Below, one piece after another: positions 56,321-64,000 of a DNA stretch of 64,000 nucleotides. The stretch's first letter is position 1. Every line of letters starts with the position of its first letter. The notes under the pieces were generated by a model, which searched no databases, was not told the origin of the DNA, and was given only the letters and a program-made list of their open reading frames with translations. Where the stretch lies: assembly GCF_001028135.1 (NCBI RefSeq), contig NZ_LDNM01000049.1, forward strand, positions 1-64,000. The letters run 5' to 3'. Position numbers and translations under genes: made by a program. The stretch comes from Xenorhabdus griffiniae. Its GTDB lineage: Bacteria; Pseudomonadota; Gammaproteobacteria; Enterobacterales; Enterobacteriaceae.

Positions 56321-58867
56321 TTATTCGCAAGAGGCTTCAAGCATATACAAACCTGAAGCAGGCTCTTCACCAGAGAGTCGATAGTTGGCATAACACTCTT
56401 GCATTTCTTTATATCCCCATTTAACCCATATCCGACCAAATTTAGGAATACCACTGAGATAAACTTGCCCATCATTACTGACAATCGCGCTGTTGGGAAC
56501 ATCAATATCCTGCTGTTTTTCCAGTGTCGCAGTTGCACCAAATGGGATCTCTTTGCCTTGATAAGAAAGTGTCAGTAAAGCGCGATAACCAATACGAGTC
56601 TGGAAATTGGCCAGTGCCAGTGAACCCTGGGTTGGAATAATCGTTTGCGTATTGATATCAATATCAACGTTGTTACCCATTGAATGCGTATCCAGCGCAA
56701 TACGGTTTTTCCGATAGCTACTGGCATAAGGCACAATGGCATAGCCTTTCCAGTCAGTTTTGATACCGGTATGGTTTTGCACCTTGACTTCTGAAGCACC
56801 ATTGGCGCGTACTAATACCGATGTACCTCCCAACGGTTGAGAAAGGGTGATACCATACGGATGGGCAACAATCCCGCCATTTAAACCATAAGTCAGTTGC
56901 CTGGTATATTTGTCGTAATTGTAACCCGCGCTGACTTGGCCATAGGTTCCTTTATATTCTGCGCTGATATTTCCGCCAACGCTTTGATTACGGTTAGTGT
57001 AATTTTGCTGAATGCTATAAATCAGATTGTTATCTTCAAGAGCAGTACCATTTAAACTGACTTGATGAGATGTATCACTGTTTTTGCTGTTGATCATGTT
57101 ATAGCTTACCCAGCTGTTTTTCAGCCAACGATCAAAGGGAACCTGCATGCTGAATGAAACAATTTGCTCACTGCGATTTGAACCGGGGAAAGCGCTGTGA
57201 GCATAATTCAAGCTATAATTAATTGAATTGTAACTTGTGTTATAACCCGCGCTGATATTCCTTTCGTAGCCTTTTTGATGCCAGTAATCTTGTTGAAAAG
57301 CAGATAAATAAATGGTTCCCCAATCTCCAAGGGTTTGATTAATATGTAATTGCAATTTACTACGTTTATTGCTGCTCCTTCCATCGATTGCCGTATTTAA
57401 CTCATTCGCTTCTTTAAAATCGTAAAAATGTTGTGTTGAGTAACGATAACCTGCGAGAGTGAAGTTAGTGCCTGTCTGGGATAGATCTTTGGCATATTGG
57501 AAACGGTACGATTGACCATAATTGTTGGAGTTCGGCATTAAATTGGTTTTAGCGTAAGTTACATCAAACGAAAGGGAACCCCAGTCAGAGAGACTATAGC
57601 CTGTACCCAAAGCAATGGATTGATAATCTTTTGCAATCGTACTTCCACCATAGGCAGTGACATGATTAGAAATACCATAAATCATCGTACCCTGCATGAA
57701 ATAGGGTGTTTTTCCACGGTGAGATTGGTATTTTCCCAAAGTCAGTGAATGTCGCAGGCTATTTTCCCGTAACATAATCGGCACAGTGGAAAAAGTTTGC
57801 ACAGAACGATGTTCTTTCCCATCAGCTTCTTTAACAATGACCTCTATATCTCCGGTGGAACTTGTTGGATAGAGGTCATTGATGACAAAAGGCCCAGGAG
57901 AAACATAGGATTCATAGATAATGTAACCATTTTGTTTGATGGTAACTTGCGCATTGCTTTGGGCAATTCCTCTAATTATCGGTGCAAATCCTTTTAAGCT
58001 ATCGGGCAACATATTGTCATCGGAAGACAATTGCATACCGCGAAACTGAAAGCTATCAAATATAAGTGAAGGTGTGTAACTGTCGCCAAATATTAATTGG
58101 CTTTTCAGTGCATGAATATCTCGCTGGAGGTATATATTGATATTCTGCCATTTTCTATTTTGACTACTGTAAGTGGAATAATTGCGCAAACGCCATGCTT
58201 CCCAATTAACGCCCGTCCTCAGGTTGAGAAAATGGTTTTTTGTTGAATCTACTTGATCATCCTGCCAGGTCATGGAGCCACTATAGCTATAACTGACTAA
58301 CAGGGACGTTAATCCCTGATCCCACAAATGAGGAGGTACGTAGTCTCTCGCCTGACTCTTCAAGGCTGCTTGGGGAATACTGATATCCAGCCGCTGATGT
58401 TTGAAATCGAAAGATGTCGATGCGGATGGAATATATTGGTCAAGATCGGCAATCCCCGTTTCTTGCGGCAAAGTAAGCAGCGTGGGAAATAACTCAATAT
58501 TTACCCCCATTTTCCTGAGCTGCTGTATCTTAATTTCGGGAGATAACTTGTTATTGACGATAATAAAATCGACATTCCCCGTATCTACTTTTTCCCGATT
58601 AAGATAAATATCCACCCAATAACGCCCGGGAGGCTGTTGATCTTGAGTAAAGATAGAAAGATCAATATCTTCAAAGCCTGAATGGATTTCCAGTGCATTG
58701 ATGTTGAAATACTCTTCAGCGTAAGCCTTATTGTTATACATCCAAAGAGATGTGGTTAACAATGCACAAAGAGGCACCCTACAAGATAGACAATGCAAGT
58801 TTAGCTTGATAAGTAATGTCCAATTATCAGGACTATTTTGTTGAAGATAATGACGATAGTTATTCAT
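56321..58867 (-). CDS. Fimbrial outer-membrane usher
   Basis: FimD/PapC-family pore that assembles and secretes pilus subunits. Length is 848 aa. An unusually long N-terminal leader runs about 50 residues to the signal segment LCALLTTSLWMYNNKAYAEE, and the mature protein starts near EYFNINALE. The usher N-domain, 24-strand barrel with plug (PIIRGIAQSNAQVTIKQNGYIIYESYVSPGPF), and C-terminal domains with PFGATATLEKQ and the final cysteine pair (EMQECYANY, LEASCE) are complete. Lies 36 bases after the chaperone gene. Confidence 0.94.
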   Translation of the reverse strand: MNNYRHYLQQNSPDNWTLLIKLNLHCLSCRVPLCALLTTSLWMYNNKAYAEEYFNINALEIHSGFEDIDLSIFTQDQQPPGRYWVDIYLNREKVDTGNVDFIIVNNKLSPEIKIQQLRKMGVNIELFPTLLTLPQETGIADLDQYIPSASTSFDFKHQRLDISIPQAALKSQARDYVPPHLWDQGLTSLLVSYSYSGSMTWQDDQVDSTKNHFLNLRTGVNWEAWRLRNYSTYSSQNRKWQNINIYLQRDIHALKSQLIFGDSYTPSLIFDSFQFRGMQLSSDDNMLPDSLKGFAPIIRGIAQSNAQVTIKQNGYIIYESYVSPGPFVINDLYPTSSTGDIEVIVKEADGKEHRSVQTFSTVPIMLRENSLRHSLTLGKYQSHRGKTPYFMQGTMIYGISNHVTAYGGSTIAKDYQSIALGTGYSLSDWGSLSFDVTYAKTNLMPNSNNYGQSYRFQYAKDLSQTGTNFTLAGYRYSTQHFYDFKEANELNTAIDGRSSNKRSKLQLHINQTLGDWGTIYLSAFQQDYWHQKGYERNISAGYNTSYNSINYSLNYAHSAFPGSNRSEQIVSFSMQVPFDRWLKNSWVSYNMINSKNSDTSHQVSLNGTALEDNNLIYSIQQNYTNRNQSVGGNISAEYKGTYGQVSAGYNYDKYTRQLTYGLNGGIVAHPYGITLSQPLGGTSVLVRANGASEVKVQNHTGIKTDWKGYAIVPYASSYRKNRIALDTHSMGNNVDIDINTQTIIPTQGSLALANFQTRIGYRALLTLSYQGKEIPFGATATLEKQQDIDVPNSAIVSNDGQVYLSGIPKFGRIWVKWGYKEMQECYANYRLSGEEPASGLYMLEASCE

Positions 58868-58902
58868 AATAATAAATTTTTAATTGTGATATACCTACTA
58901 TC

Positions 58903-59589
58903 CTACAACTCACGTCTTTCTTCTGGTGTTACGCCACCAAAATCATTAATCGTTGTCCAGGTCACTCGATTGATATTTTTAATAGGAATATCCCAATTCT
59001 CTTGTTGAAAAGGTGGGATCATCCCCGCAGATTTAATCTCGTAATTTTCTGCATTATTGCCGGTGGTCAACACAGAAAAAGAGATATAGTAGGGCGTTGG
59101 GTTTTCTGCAATGAGTTTGTTTCCATCGGTTTTGAACTTCAGAGCCTTATAAGCAATACCGGCATTATTGGCTAAATTGGCGGGGCGATAGAATAACTTA
59201 AACCGAGATTTTACCGTGATTTGCAATTGATTCTGTTCTGATTTAGTTGTAGCAGGAATAGATTTGATATTGAGCCAGAACAAAGATTCTTTGTCATCAG
59301 GTAATCCATTGCCAATTTTAACAATTCGTAAAACATTCTCATTCTCGGCTGTTAATTTAAAAAGAGGGGGGGTGATAATAAAGGGGGCTTTAGTTTCATC
59401 ATCTTCACCTTGAACCCACGATTGAATGAGGTAAGAGATATCCGTTTCTGGATTGTTAATAGAAATAGAGGCTTCTTTTTGGTCGCTGACATAAACAACA
59501 CGTGTACCGCCGATGACGACGCCTGCAAAAGAACTATTAGTACTGAAAATGTAGATAAAAATAAAAATTAAAACGCGCAAATATTTCAA
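58903..59589 (-). CDS. Periplasmic fimbrial chaperone
   Basis: PapD/FimC-family chaperone that donates a strand to pilin subunits. I prefer the TTG at 59589, eight bases after GGAG, giving 228 aa with a good signal peptide (KYLRVLIFIFIYIFSTNSSFA); a TTG at 59607 would add six residues. The mature start GVVIGGTRVVYVSDQKEASISINN contains the conserved subunit-anchoring arginine. The second anchor is the lysine in TVKSRFKLFYRPANL. Order pilin-chaperone-usher-adhesin is like the fim type rather than the mrp type, where the usher comes first. Confidence 0.93.
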   Translation of the reverse strand: MKYLRVLIFIFIYIFSTNSSFAGVVIGGTRVVYVSDQKEASISINNPETDISYLIQSWVQGEDDETKAPFIITPPLFKLTAENENVLRIVKIGNGLPDDKESLFWLNIKSIPATTKSEQNQLQITVKSRFKLFYRPANLANNAGIAYKALKFKTDGNKLIAENPTPYYISFSVLTTGNNAENYEIKSAGMIPPFQQENWDIPIKNINRVTWTTINDFGGVTPEERREL

Positions 59590-59667
59590 AGCGGTCGCTC
59601 CAAACAATATTTAAACCAGAGTGATATTGTTTTGGCTTCCCTGCCATAACTTCCTTTAGTTACAGGT

Positions 59668-59697
59668 AGTTAGTTATAGATAAGTTAGTTATAGACA
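59668..59697. repeat. 15-base tandem repeat across the pilin stop codon
   Basis: AGTTAGTTATAGATA (59668-59682) is followed by AGTTAGTTATAGACA (59683-59697), one base different. On the minus strand this repeats the last pilin codons and the stop (CTATAACTAA). A third, partial and diverged copy follows (CTGTAACTAAAGG). Confidence 0.85.
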
Positions 59698-60215
59698 ATC
59701 GTGAAGTTAGCGACTGCGTCACCCGCACCTGGAGTCACGGTTTCAGCCGTTGCCATGTATTTAGCAATAAATTTCAACTCTTGTGTCTTTCCATCTGAAA
59801 AATATTGAAGACGTGAATTTCTTGCCAGATCGATCGGGGTACTACTGTCATCTTCATAAAGTGCAATTGCGACGCCTTGGGCTGGATTCTCTCCGCTATT
59901 ACTATTTAACGACAACAGTCTGTTACTGGCTCTGTCTGACCGGCCGTCAAATTTGACCTGAGCTTGGCGATAATCTTTCGGGCAGTCGGTCAATTTGATA
60001 CTAAAACGGGTAGCGGCAGAAGTACTATAAACCCCAGTAAATGAACTTGAGCTGATAGTTCCCATATTTACGGTTTGATTAGCCGAATTTGAATCGATTT
60101 TACACGCACTGGCGGTAATTTTTCCCGTAAATTTAATTTGCCCATCAGCAGCATGAGCGGCGGACATAAATACAGATGAAACAAATAAAGATGAAATAAT
60201 TAGCTTGGTTTTCAT
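59685..60215 (-). CDS. Major fimbrial subunit (pilin)
   Basis: Type 1-like pilin of 176 aa. The signal peptide MKTKLIISSLFVSSVFMSAAHA ends at an AHA-A site. The mature protein has the pilin disulfide pair (ASACKIDSNS and LTDCPKDY), and the C-terminal beta-zipper motif ending in ANFTIVYN with the penultimate Tyr. It is the first gene of the operon and probably the most expressed. Its promoter must lie in the AT-rich upstream region. Confidence 0.92.
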   Translation of the reverse strand: MKTKLIISSLFVSSVFMSAAHAADGQIKFTGKITASACKIDSNSANQTVNMGTISSSSFTGVYSTSAATRFSIKLTDCPKDYRQAQVKFDGRSDRASNRLLSLNSNSGENPAQGVAIALYEDDSSTPIDLARNSRLQYFSDGKTQELKFIAKYMATAETVTPGAGDAVANFTIVYN

Positions 60216-61059
60216 TTCTTAATTCTTAATGCACCTGCCTCTGACACACTTATTCTACAGAGAAACAGATTATTGTTAATGTTAGTGCCGTATATAAATA
60301 CGACCACGGATTACTTAAGCTTATTTCTGAAAAATAACACAGAAATAACAACTCATATTTTCTCATCAACAGATGAGATAAAAATATAGTAGCGAATAAT
60401 TAACAAATATAAAAATAATAACTTGACTAATCTCATAATTTGAAGTTTTAAGCTATTATGAAAGAATTAATAGAATTGTTATGCATAACATAGATTTTTT
60501 TCTGAACATAAATGAGGTTTTATTCTATTTTATAAGATTAATTATTAATTGATGACATTCTGTAAAAATAAAATAACACAAGGCACATAATATATTTAAA
60601 TTTCTCTTTTTTTGTTAAAATTTTAACCATATATTATATAGTTATTATTTATTTGTAACGTGACTTTTATTTTTTGATTTTTGTATCTAATTATTTTAAT
60701 TATGTAAGAGCTAAAATCTAGATTTAGGCTAAATGAAAATCAATTGCATCTGATTAAAGTTAATTTTTTATTGATAAAATCTTTATGACAGATACCCTGC
60801 CATAGTTCAAGTTATATACATTTTAAGAATATATTGATATTAAACCATAACTAATTATTATGATTTGGTTGCAAAATGACCTGTTGTCGCTTTTTTAGTT
60901 ACAACATTTATTAAATATAAAAAATCTATAAAAACACCATTTCAGGTAGGGCTAGTGAACGAATTATTCACTTTCTAGATTTATTAAAGACATAAACCTA
61001 ACAGTAGGGGCATCTGTCCTCAATTATCAGGCGTCACACCAAAGGTCAACAAGGGACAT
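60216..61059. other. AT-rich 850-base region upstream of the fimbrial operon
   Basis: No ORF of credible length on either strand and visibly much higher AT than the genes around it. Contains the hairpin TCTCATC-AACA-GATGAGA (60361-60378), the palindrome GTTAAAATTTTAAC (60614-60627) and the right copy of the flanking direct repeat (60893-60907). No fim/mrp-type recombinase gene and no long inverted repeats typical of a phase-switch were found. Likely a long, H-NS-bound regulatory region. Confidence 0.6.
60893..60907. repeat. Right copy of the 15-base direct repeat flanking the fimbrial operon
   Basis: TTTTAGTTACAACAT, identical and in the same orientation as 55169-55183. It lies between the fimbrial regulatory region and the ydgI terminator. 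Confidence 0.8.
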
Positions 61060-61082
61060 AAAAAAACCGGCACAAAGGCCGG
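61060..61082 (-). terminator. Rho-independent terminator after ydgI
   Basis: On the minus strand CCGGC-CTTTGT-GCCGG is followed by seven Ts. It lies 50 bases after the ydgI stop. Confidence 0.9.
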
Positions 61083-61132
61083 ATTCTTTGGACGAGTTGA
61101 TTTTTGAGGGTACGCTGTGTTGTAAATGATGA

Positions 61133-62524
61133 TTAGTGCATTAATTGCCATGTAGACGGAAGCGCTATCAAGAACAAAAACACAATAGTCGATTTTTCTG
61201 TAACAGTTAACGGTACTCTTTCCTGATTTTGTCTGCGTGCGTACAGAAAAACCAGCAATCCAGGAACGTATAGTACTATCGAGAGTAAGAGGTTCATTAG
61301 GCCCGAAGCATAAAGTAACCATAACCCATAAATACAAGAACCCAGAGCAATAGAGAGTAAAGCACGGCTACCACGTTGAAAGGCAACTTTCACTAAAAAT
61401 GCACCGACAAGAAAGTAGGGGACAAGGATCATCTCAGAAGCGATAGAGAGTAATGTATTGTAATTACTGCCGCTTAACCAAATTAAAACCAAAGCGAGTT
61501 GAACCGCGCCATTTGTGATCCAAAGTGATGATGCAGGGGCTTTTTGGCTGTTTTGTTTTTTGAATACGTTAGGGAATGAACCGTGTAAAGAAGCGATAAA
61601 GGGGACTTCTGCTGCCATGATTGTCCAGCTCAGATAAGCTCCGCAAACAGAGATGATCAAGCCAGCAACAATCACAATTTCACCCGACGAACCCATTAAC
61701 CCGACCATTAAAGTTGCCATAGAAGGGTTACGCATAGCCGCTAATTCAGGTCTGGTGACCAACCCTAGTGAAAGCAGGGTTACCAGTACATATACCCCTA
61801 ATGCTGAAATCACAGCCAGTATAGTGGCGATACCAATATCTTTGCGTCTTCTGGCTCTGGCTGAAACAACCACCGCACCTTCCACGCCGATAAAAACCCA
61901 CAGTGTAATTAGCATCGTGTCTTTAACTTGCTGCCAAACCGGAACACCCATCTCAATGCCGCTGAAATCAAAAGAAAACACATCCATTTTGAAAGCGATG
62001 ACAGCTAAGATAATAAATAGGGTCAACGGTAATAATTTTGCCAATGTAGCCAGCAGGTTAACTCCCGCCGCTGTTTGTACACCACGCAAAACCAATCCGT
62101 GAACAAACCAAAGTAGGATGGATTCACCTATTAACGATTGCCAGGTATTGCCATCGCCAAAGATAACTGAGTGTTCGGTATCAGTGAAAAAACTTAACGC
62201 AGCAAAAACGATAACCAAGTAAGAAACATTGGCAATAATGGCACAGAACCAATATCCCCATGCAGAACAAAAGCCAACTAACTCGCCAAAACCCTCTCTT
62301 GCGTAAGTAAAAATACCGCTATCCAAATCAGGGCGCAGTCGTGAAAGTAAAAGTAAGGAAGTGGCTAAAAAGAGAATACCTATGCCTGTTATTCCCCAAC
62401 CAATCATTAATGCAGCAGGACTGCCTATTTGCGCCATGTTTTGCGGCAAACTGAATACGCCGGCACCGACCATAGAACTGAGTACCAGTGCGGTCAGAGA
62501 CGTAAGGCCTAATTTCTTTTCCAA
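61133..62524 (-). CDS. ydgI: Putative arginine:ornithine antiporter (YdgI type)
   Basis: APC-superfamily basic amino acid/polyamine antiporter of the inner membrane. Length is 463 aa, with about 12-13 hydrophobic segments. It matches E. coli YdgI (ArcD-like) from MEKKLGLTSLTALVLSSMVGAGVFSLPQNM onward; the GAGVFSLP loop in TM1 is the substrate-binding turn. The VFIGVEGAVVVSARAR block is typical. Upstream are four TATGCA motifs. Substrate inferred from the family. Confidence 0.93.
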   Translation of the reverse strand: MEKKLGLTSLTALVLSSMVGAGVFSLPQNMAQIGSPAALMIGWGITGIGILFLATSLLLLSRLRPDLDSGIFTYAREGFGELVGFCSAWGYWFCAIIANVSYLVIVFAALSFFTDTEHSVIFGDGNTWQSLIGESILLWFVHGLVLRGVQTAAGVNLLATLAKLLPLTLFIILAVIAFKMDVFSFDFSGIEMGVPVWQQVKDTMLITLWVFIGVEGAVVVSARARRRKDIGIATILAVISALGVYVLVTLLSLGLVTRPELAAMRNPSMATLMVGLMGSSGEIVIVAGLIISVCGAYLSWTIMAAEVPFIASLHGSFPNVFKKQNSQKAPASSLWITNGAVQLALVLIWLSGSNYNTLLSIASEMILVPYFLVGAFLVKVAFQRGSRALLSIALGSCIYGLWLLYASGLMNLLLSIVLYVPGLLVFLYARRQNQERVPLTVTEKSTIVFLFLIALPSTWQLMH

Positions 62525-63010
62525 AGATACGTTCCTAAAAAAATATAATCGACACGATTAGCCAGAACATTTGTTCTGAATATCGAACACATATTGGACA
62601 TTTATTGCATCCATGCGATGGATTGCAGAACGGATTTAGTCGATAAATCTAAAAACAGGGCGATTCTACGGAGTGAAAGGAATGTATGCAATGGGTTACT
62701 ATGCAAAAAAATATAAATTTTATGCATAAAATTATGCAGAGGAGTAAGAAAACAAATTACGGATAATTTTTCTAATGTGTGTTATTGCCTTAATAAACAT
62801 GGCGATGATCACAAGATAAGCACTTTAGATAATATTAGTTATATATTTTACTCTATTGAAACAAATAACAAACAATTATGTAGATAGCATTAATAAAAAG
62901 GAAGGATAAACAGGCTAATCTGCAAATCATACCACACCATCATGTTGATTAATTGTTAATTTTCAGGAAATTATTGGTGCAAATAAATAGCGAAATACCA
63001 AAAAGAGCCG
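62525..63010. other. ydgH-ydgI intergenic region
   Basis: About 490 bases without a credible gene, AT-rich. Contains the TATGCA cluster described separately, which probably marks the ydgI control region. The rest shows nothing recognisable. Confidence 0.5.
62685..62738. promoter_or_regulatory. Cluster of four TATGCA motifs upstream of ydgI
   Basis: TATGCA occurs at 62685, 62700, 62721 and 62733. The last two belong to a perfect palindrome TGCATAA-AA-TTATGCA (62723-62738). The arrangement looks like a multi-site operator 160-215 bases before the ydgI start. The arms resemble ARG boxes loosely but the central spacing does not fit ArgR. Confidence 0.45.
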
Positions 63011-63047
63011 ATGAAAAAGGCACAAAGAATATTTGTGCCTTTTTCAT
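63011..63047. terminator. Terminator after ydgH
   Basis: ATGAAAAAGGCACAAA and TTTGTGCCTTTTTCAT form a perfect 16-bp stem around GAATA. Because the arms contain A5 and T5 it can act on the minus strand as the ydgH terminator. Confidence 0.85.
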
Positions 63048-63072
63048 GAATTGCTGAACTACGATACGATGA

Positions 63073-64000
63073 TTATTTGAATAAATCTGCACTGATGGTA
63101 ACGTTACCACCATTAGACTGCCATTCTCGTGTGATATGGTAGTATTTTGCGCCTTTCTCTGCTGCACGTTTAGCAACCTGATAAGAAACTTCAGGTGAGG
63201 TCGTGTAATAACCAGAAAAAGTGACGGAATCGAATGGAGCCATCAGAGCGGCGGAGGCTTTATTTAACTCTTGAATTTTTGTGCCATCAGGTAAAGTTAC
63301 TGTGTAACGCCCACCTTTTGATGACTGGGTTTCAAAAAAGTGCCCAACCACATTGCTTGTTGAAGTTGAAGAAGCAACACCTGGAATTTCAACTTTCTTG
63401 GCTTCCTCTCCGCCCTGAGCCAGAGCCTGGCGCCCTGCTTCAGAATCGGCCGGGATCATAGCTTCACTAGACTGAACCTTACGTTTGGGCGCATCTTCTT
63501 TATAAACATAGGCTGTGACTATTTGGTTTCCACCATTATTCGGTGCAATATCACGGACAATAAAGAAAGATGCAGCATCTTTCTTTTTAGCTGCCTTAGC
63601 GATAGCTTCTTTCAGGTCAGGATCAGTCGGAAAATAACCATTCACTGTGACAGTATCGAAAGGCTCTAAAATAATGGCTTCAGTTTTAGGTAACTCTTTG
63701 ATGCCACGATAGATGCGATAATTAGGTGTTTTATCTGCTTTTTCCGCATCTTTATGGTACAAATCGGCGACAACACGCAAATTACCTCGTCCATTAAGAT
63801 CATCAAGACTTTGAATGTAAAAACTGTCAGCGCCTTTTTTATCGGCCTGACGGGAAACCGCATCCGCCGCTTCATAAATTGCATTAAAACGACCAGTAAC
63901 TGAGATCCGCTCAAAAGGTTTAAGCTCTGCCGATTGCTCTGGAGTTAACTCTTTAGCCGCATGTGCAGCGGTCATCGTGGTTAGTGAGAACACCGCAGTC
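63073..64000 (-). CDS. ydgH: YdgH family periplasmic protein, 5' end beyond the window
   Basis: Secreted protein with three repeated DUF1471 (YdgH/BhsA/McbA-like) domains; function unknown, with family members linked to envelope stress and biofilm. The visible part includes the end of the signal peptide (TMTAAHA) and repeats beginning KPFERISVTGRFNAIYEA, EPFDTVTVNGYFPTD and APFDSVTFSGYYTTS. The frame remains open to the window edge; probably only about the first 10 residues are missing (E. coli YdgH 314 aa). Next to ydgI as in E. coli. Confidence 0.93.
   Translation of the reverse strand, partial: TAVFSLTTMTAAHAAKELTPEQSAELKPFERISVTGRFNAIYEAADAVSRQADKKGADSFYIQSLDDLNGRGNLRVVADLYHKDAEKADKTPNYRIYRGIKELPKTEAIILEPFDTVTVNGYFPTDPDLKEAIAKAAKKKDAASFFIVRDIAPNNGGNQIVTAYVYKEDAPKRKVQSSEAMIPADSEAGRQALAQGGEEAKKVEIPGVASSTSTSNVVGHFFETQSSKGGRYTVTLPDGTKIQELNKASAALMAPFDSVTFSGYYTTSPEVSYQVAKRAAEKGAKYYHITREWQSNGGNVTISADLFK

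Noticed and set aside
60216-60892. Possible invertible promoter element of the fimbrial operon
   Set aside because: Only short palindromes were found; no pair of long inverted repeats and no recombinase gene in the window.
63011-63047. CRISPR-like or repeat unit because of the perfect 16-bp palindrome
   Set aside because: Single copy immediately after ydgH with A and T runs; a terminator explains it fully. No CRISPR array is present in the window.

Overview
The window is chromosomal core sequence from an enterobacterium. Nearly every protein is a close full-length homologue of an Escherichia coli K-12 protein, and many blocks keep the E. coli order: aspS-nudB-yebC-ruvC-ruvAB, znuBC/znuA-mepM-lpxM-pykA-hexR-zwf, yoaB/yoaA-tsaB-yeaY-fadD-rnd, minCDE/ycgLMN and ydbH-ynbE-ydbL. 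The moderate AT-richness, the altered joins between blocks and the palindromic repeats that begin TATACC or CCAACTTCAAG suggest the Morganellaceae, most likely Xenorhabdus or Photorhabdus. This placement is an inference; no rRNA is present to settle it.

Layout. 0-8.8 kb: the 5' part of a tRNA-Ser(GGA) gene cut by the window edge with its own strong promoter, ghrA, ycdY (ycdX is missing between them), yceB, rimJ, an unexpected Hanks-type protein kinase, murJ, argS and yecM. 8.8-13.0 kb: a D-galactonate operon dgoKADT inserted between yecM and cutC, preceded by a broken remnant of its repressor gene dgoR. 13-22 kb: cutC, cmoAB (wobble uridine modification), yecN, aspS, nudB, yebC and the Holliday-junction genes ruvC and ruvAB with a LexA box. 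22-31.5 kb: the zinc importer znuABC with a Zur box, mepM, lpxM, pykA, hexR and zwf. 31.5-40 kb: the spermidine exporter mdtJI behind a candidate leader peptide, yoaB, yoaA, tsaB, a Slp-type lipoprotein, fadD with a FadR site, and rnd. 40-47 kb: minCDE, ycgL, a lytic transglycosylase, ycgM, ycgN, a GhoS-like small protein followed by a tiny membrane peptide, and ldhA. 47-55 kb: the ydbH-ynbE-ydbL envelope bridge genes, azoR and hrpA. 55-61 kb: a four-gene chaperone-usher fimbrial operon with an 850-base AT-rich upstream region, bracketed by a 15-base exact direct repeat. 61-64 kb: ydgI (arginine/ornithine antiporter type) and ydgH, which runs off the window.

Most of the window is housekeeping. 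The accessory parts are the dgo operon, the kinase, the GhoS-like/small-peptide locus and the fimbrial operon. The most informative observations are the dgoR remnant, the fimbrial locus lying between two direct repeats at a synteny break, the possible type V toxin-antitoxin-like pair, the mdtJI leader, and two short palindromic repeat elements placed in intergenic regions.
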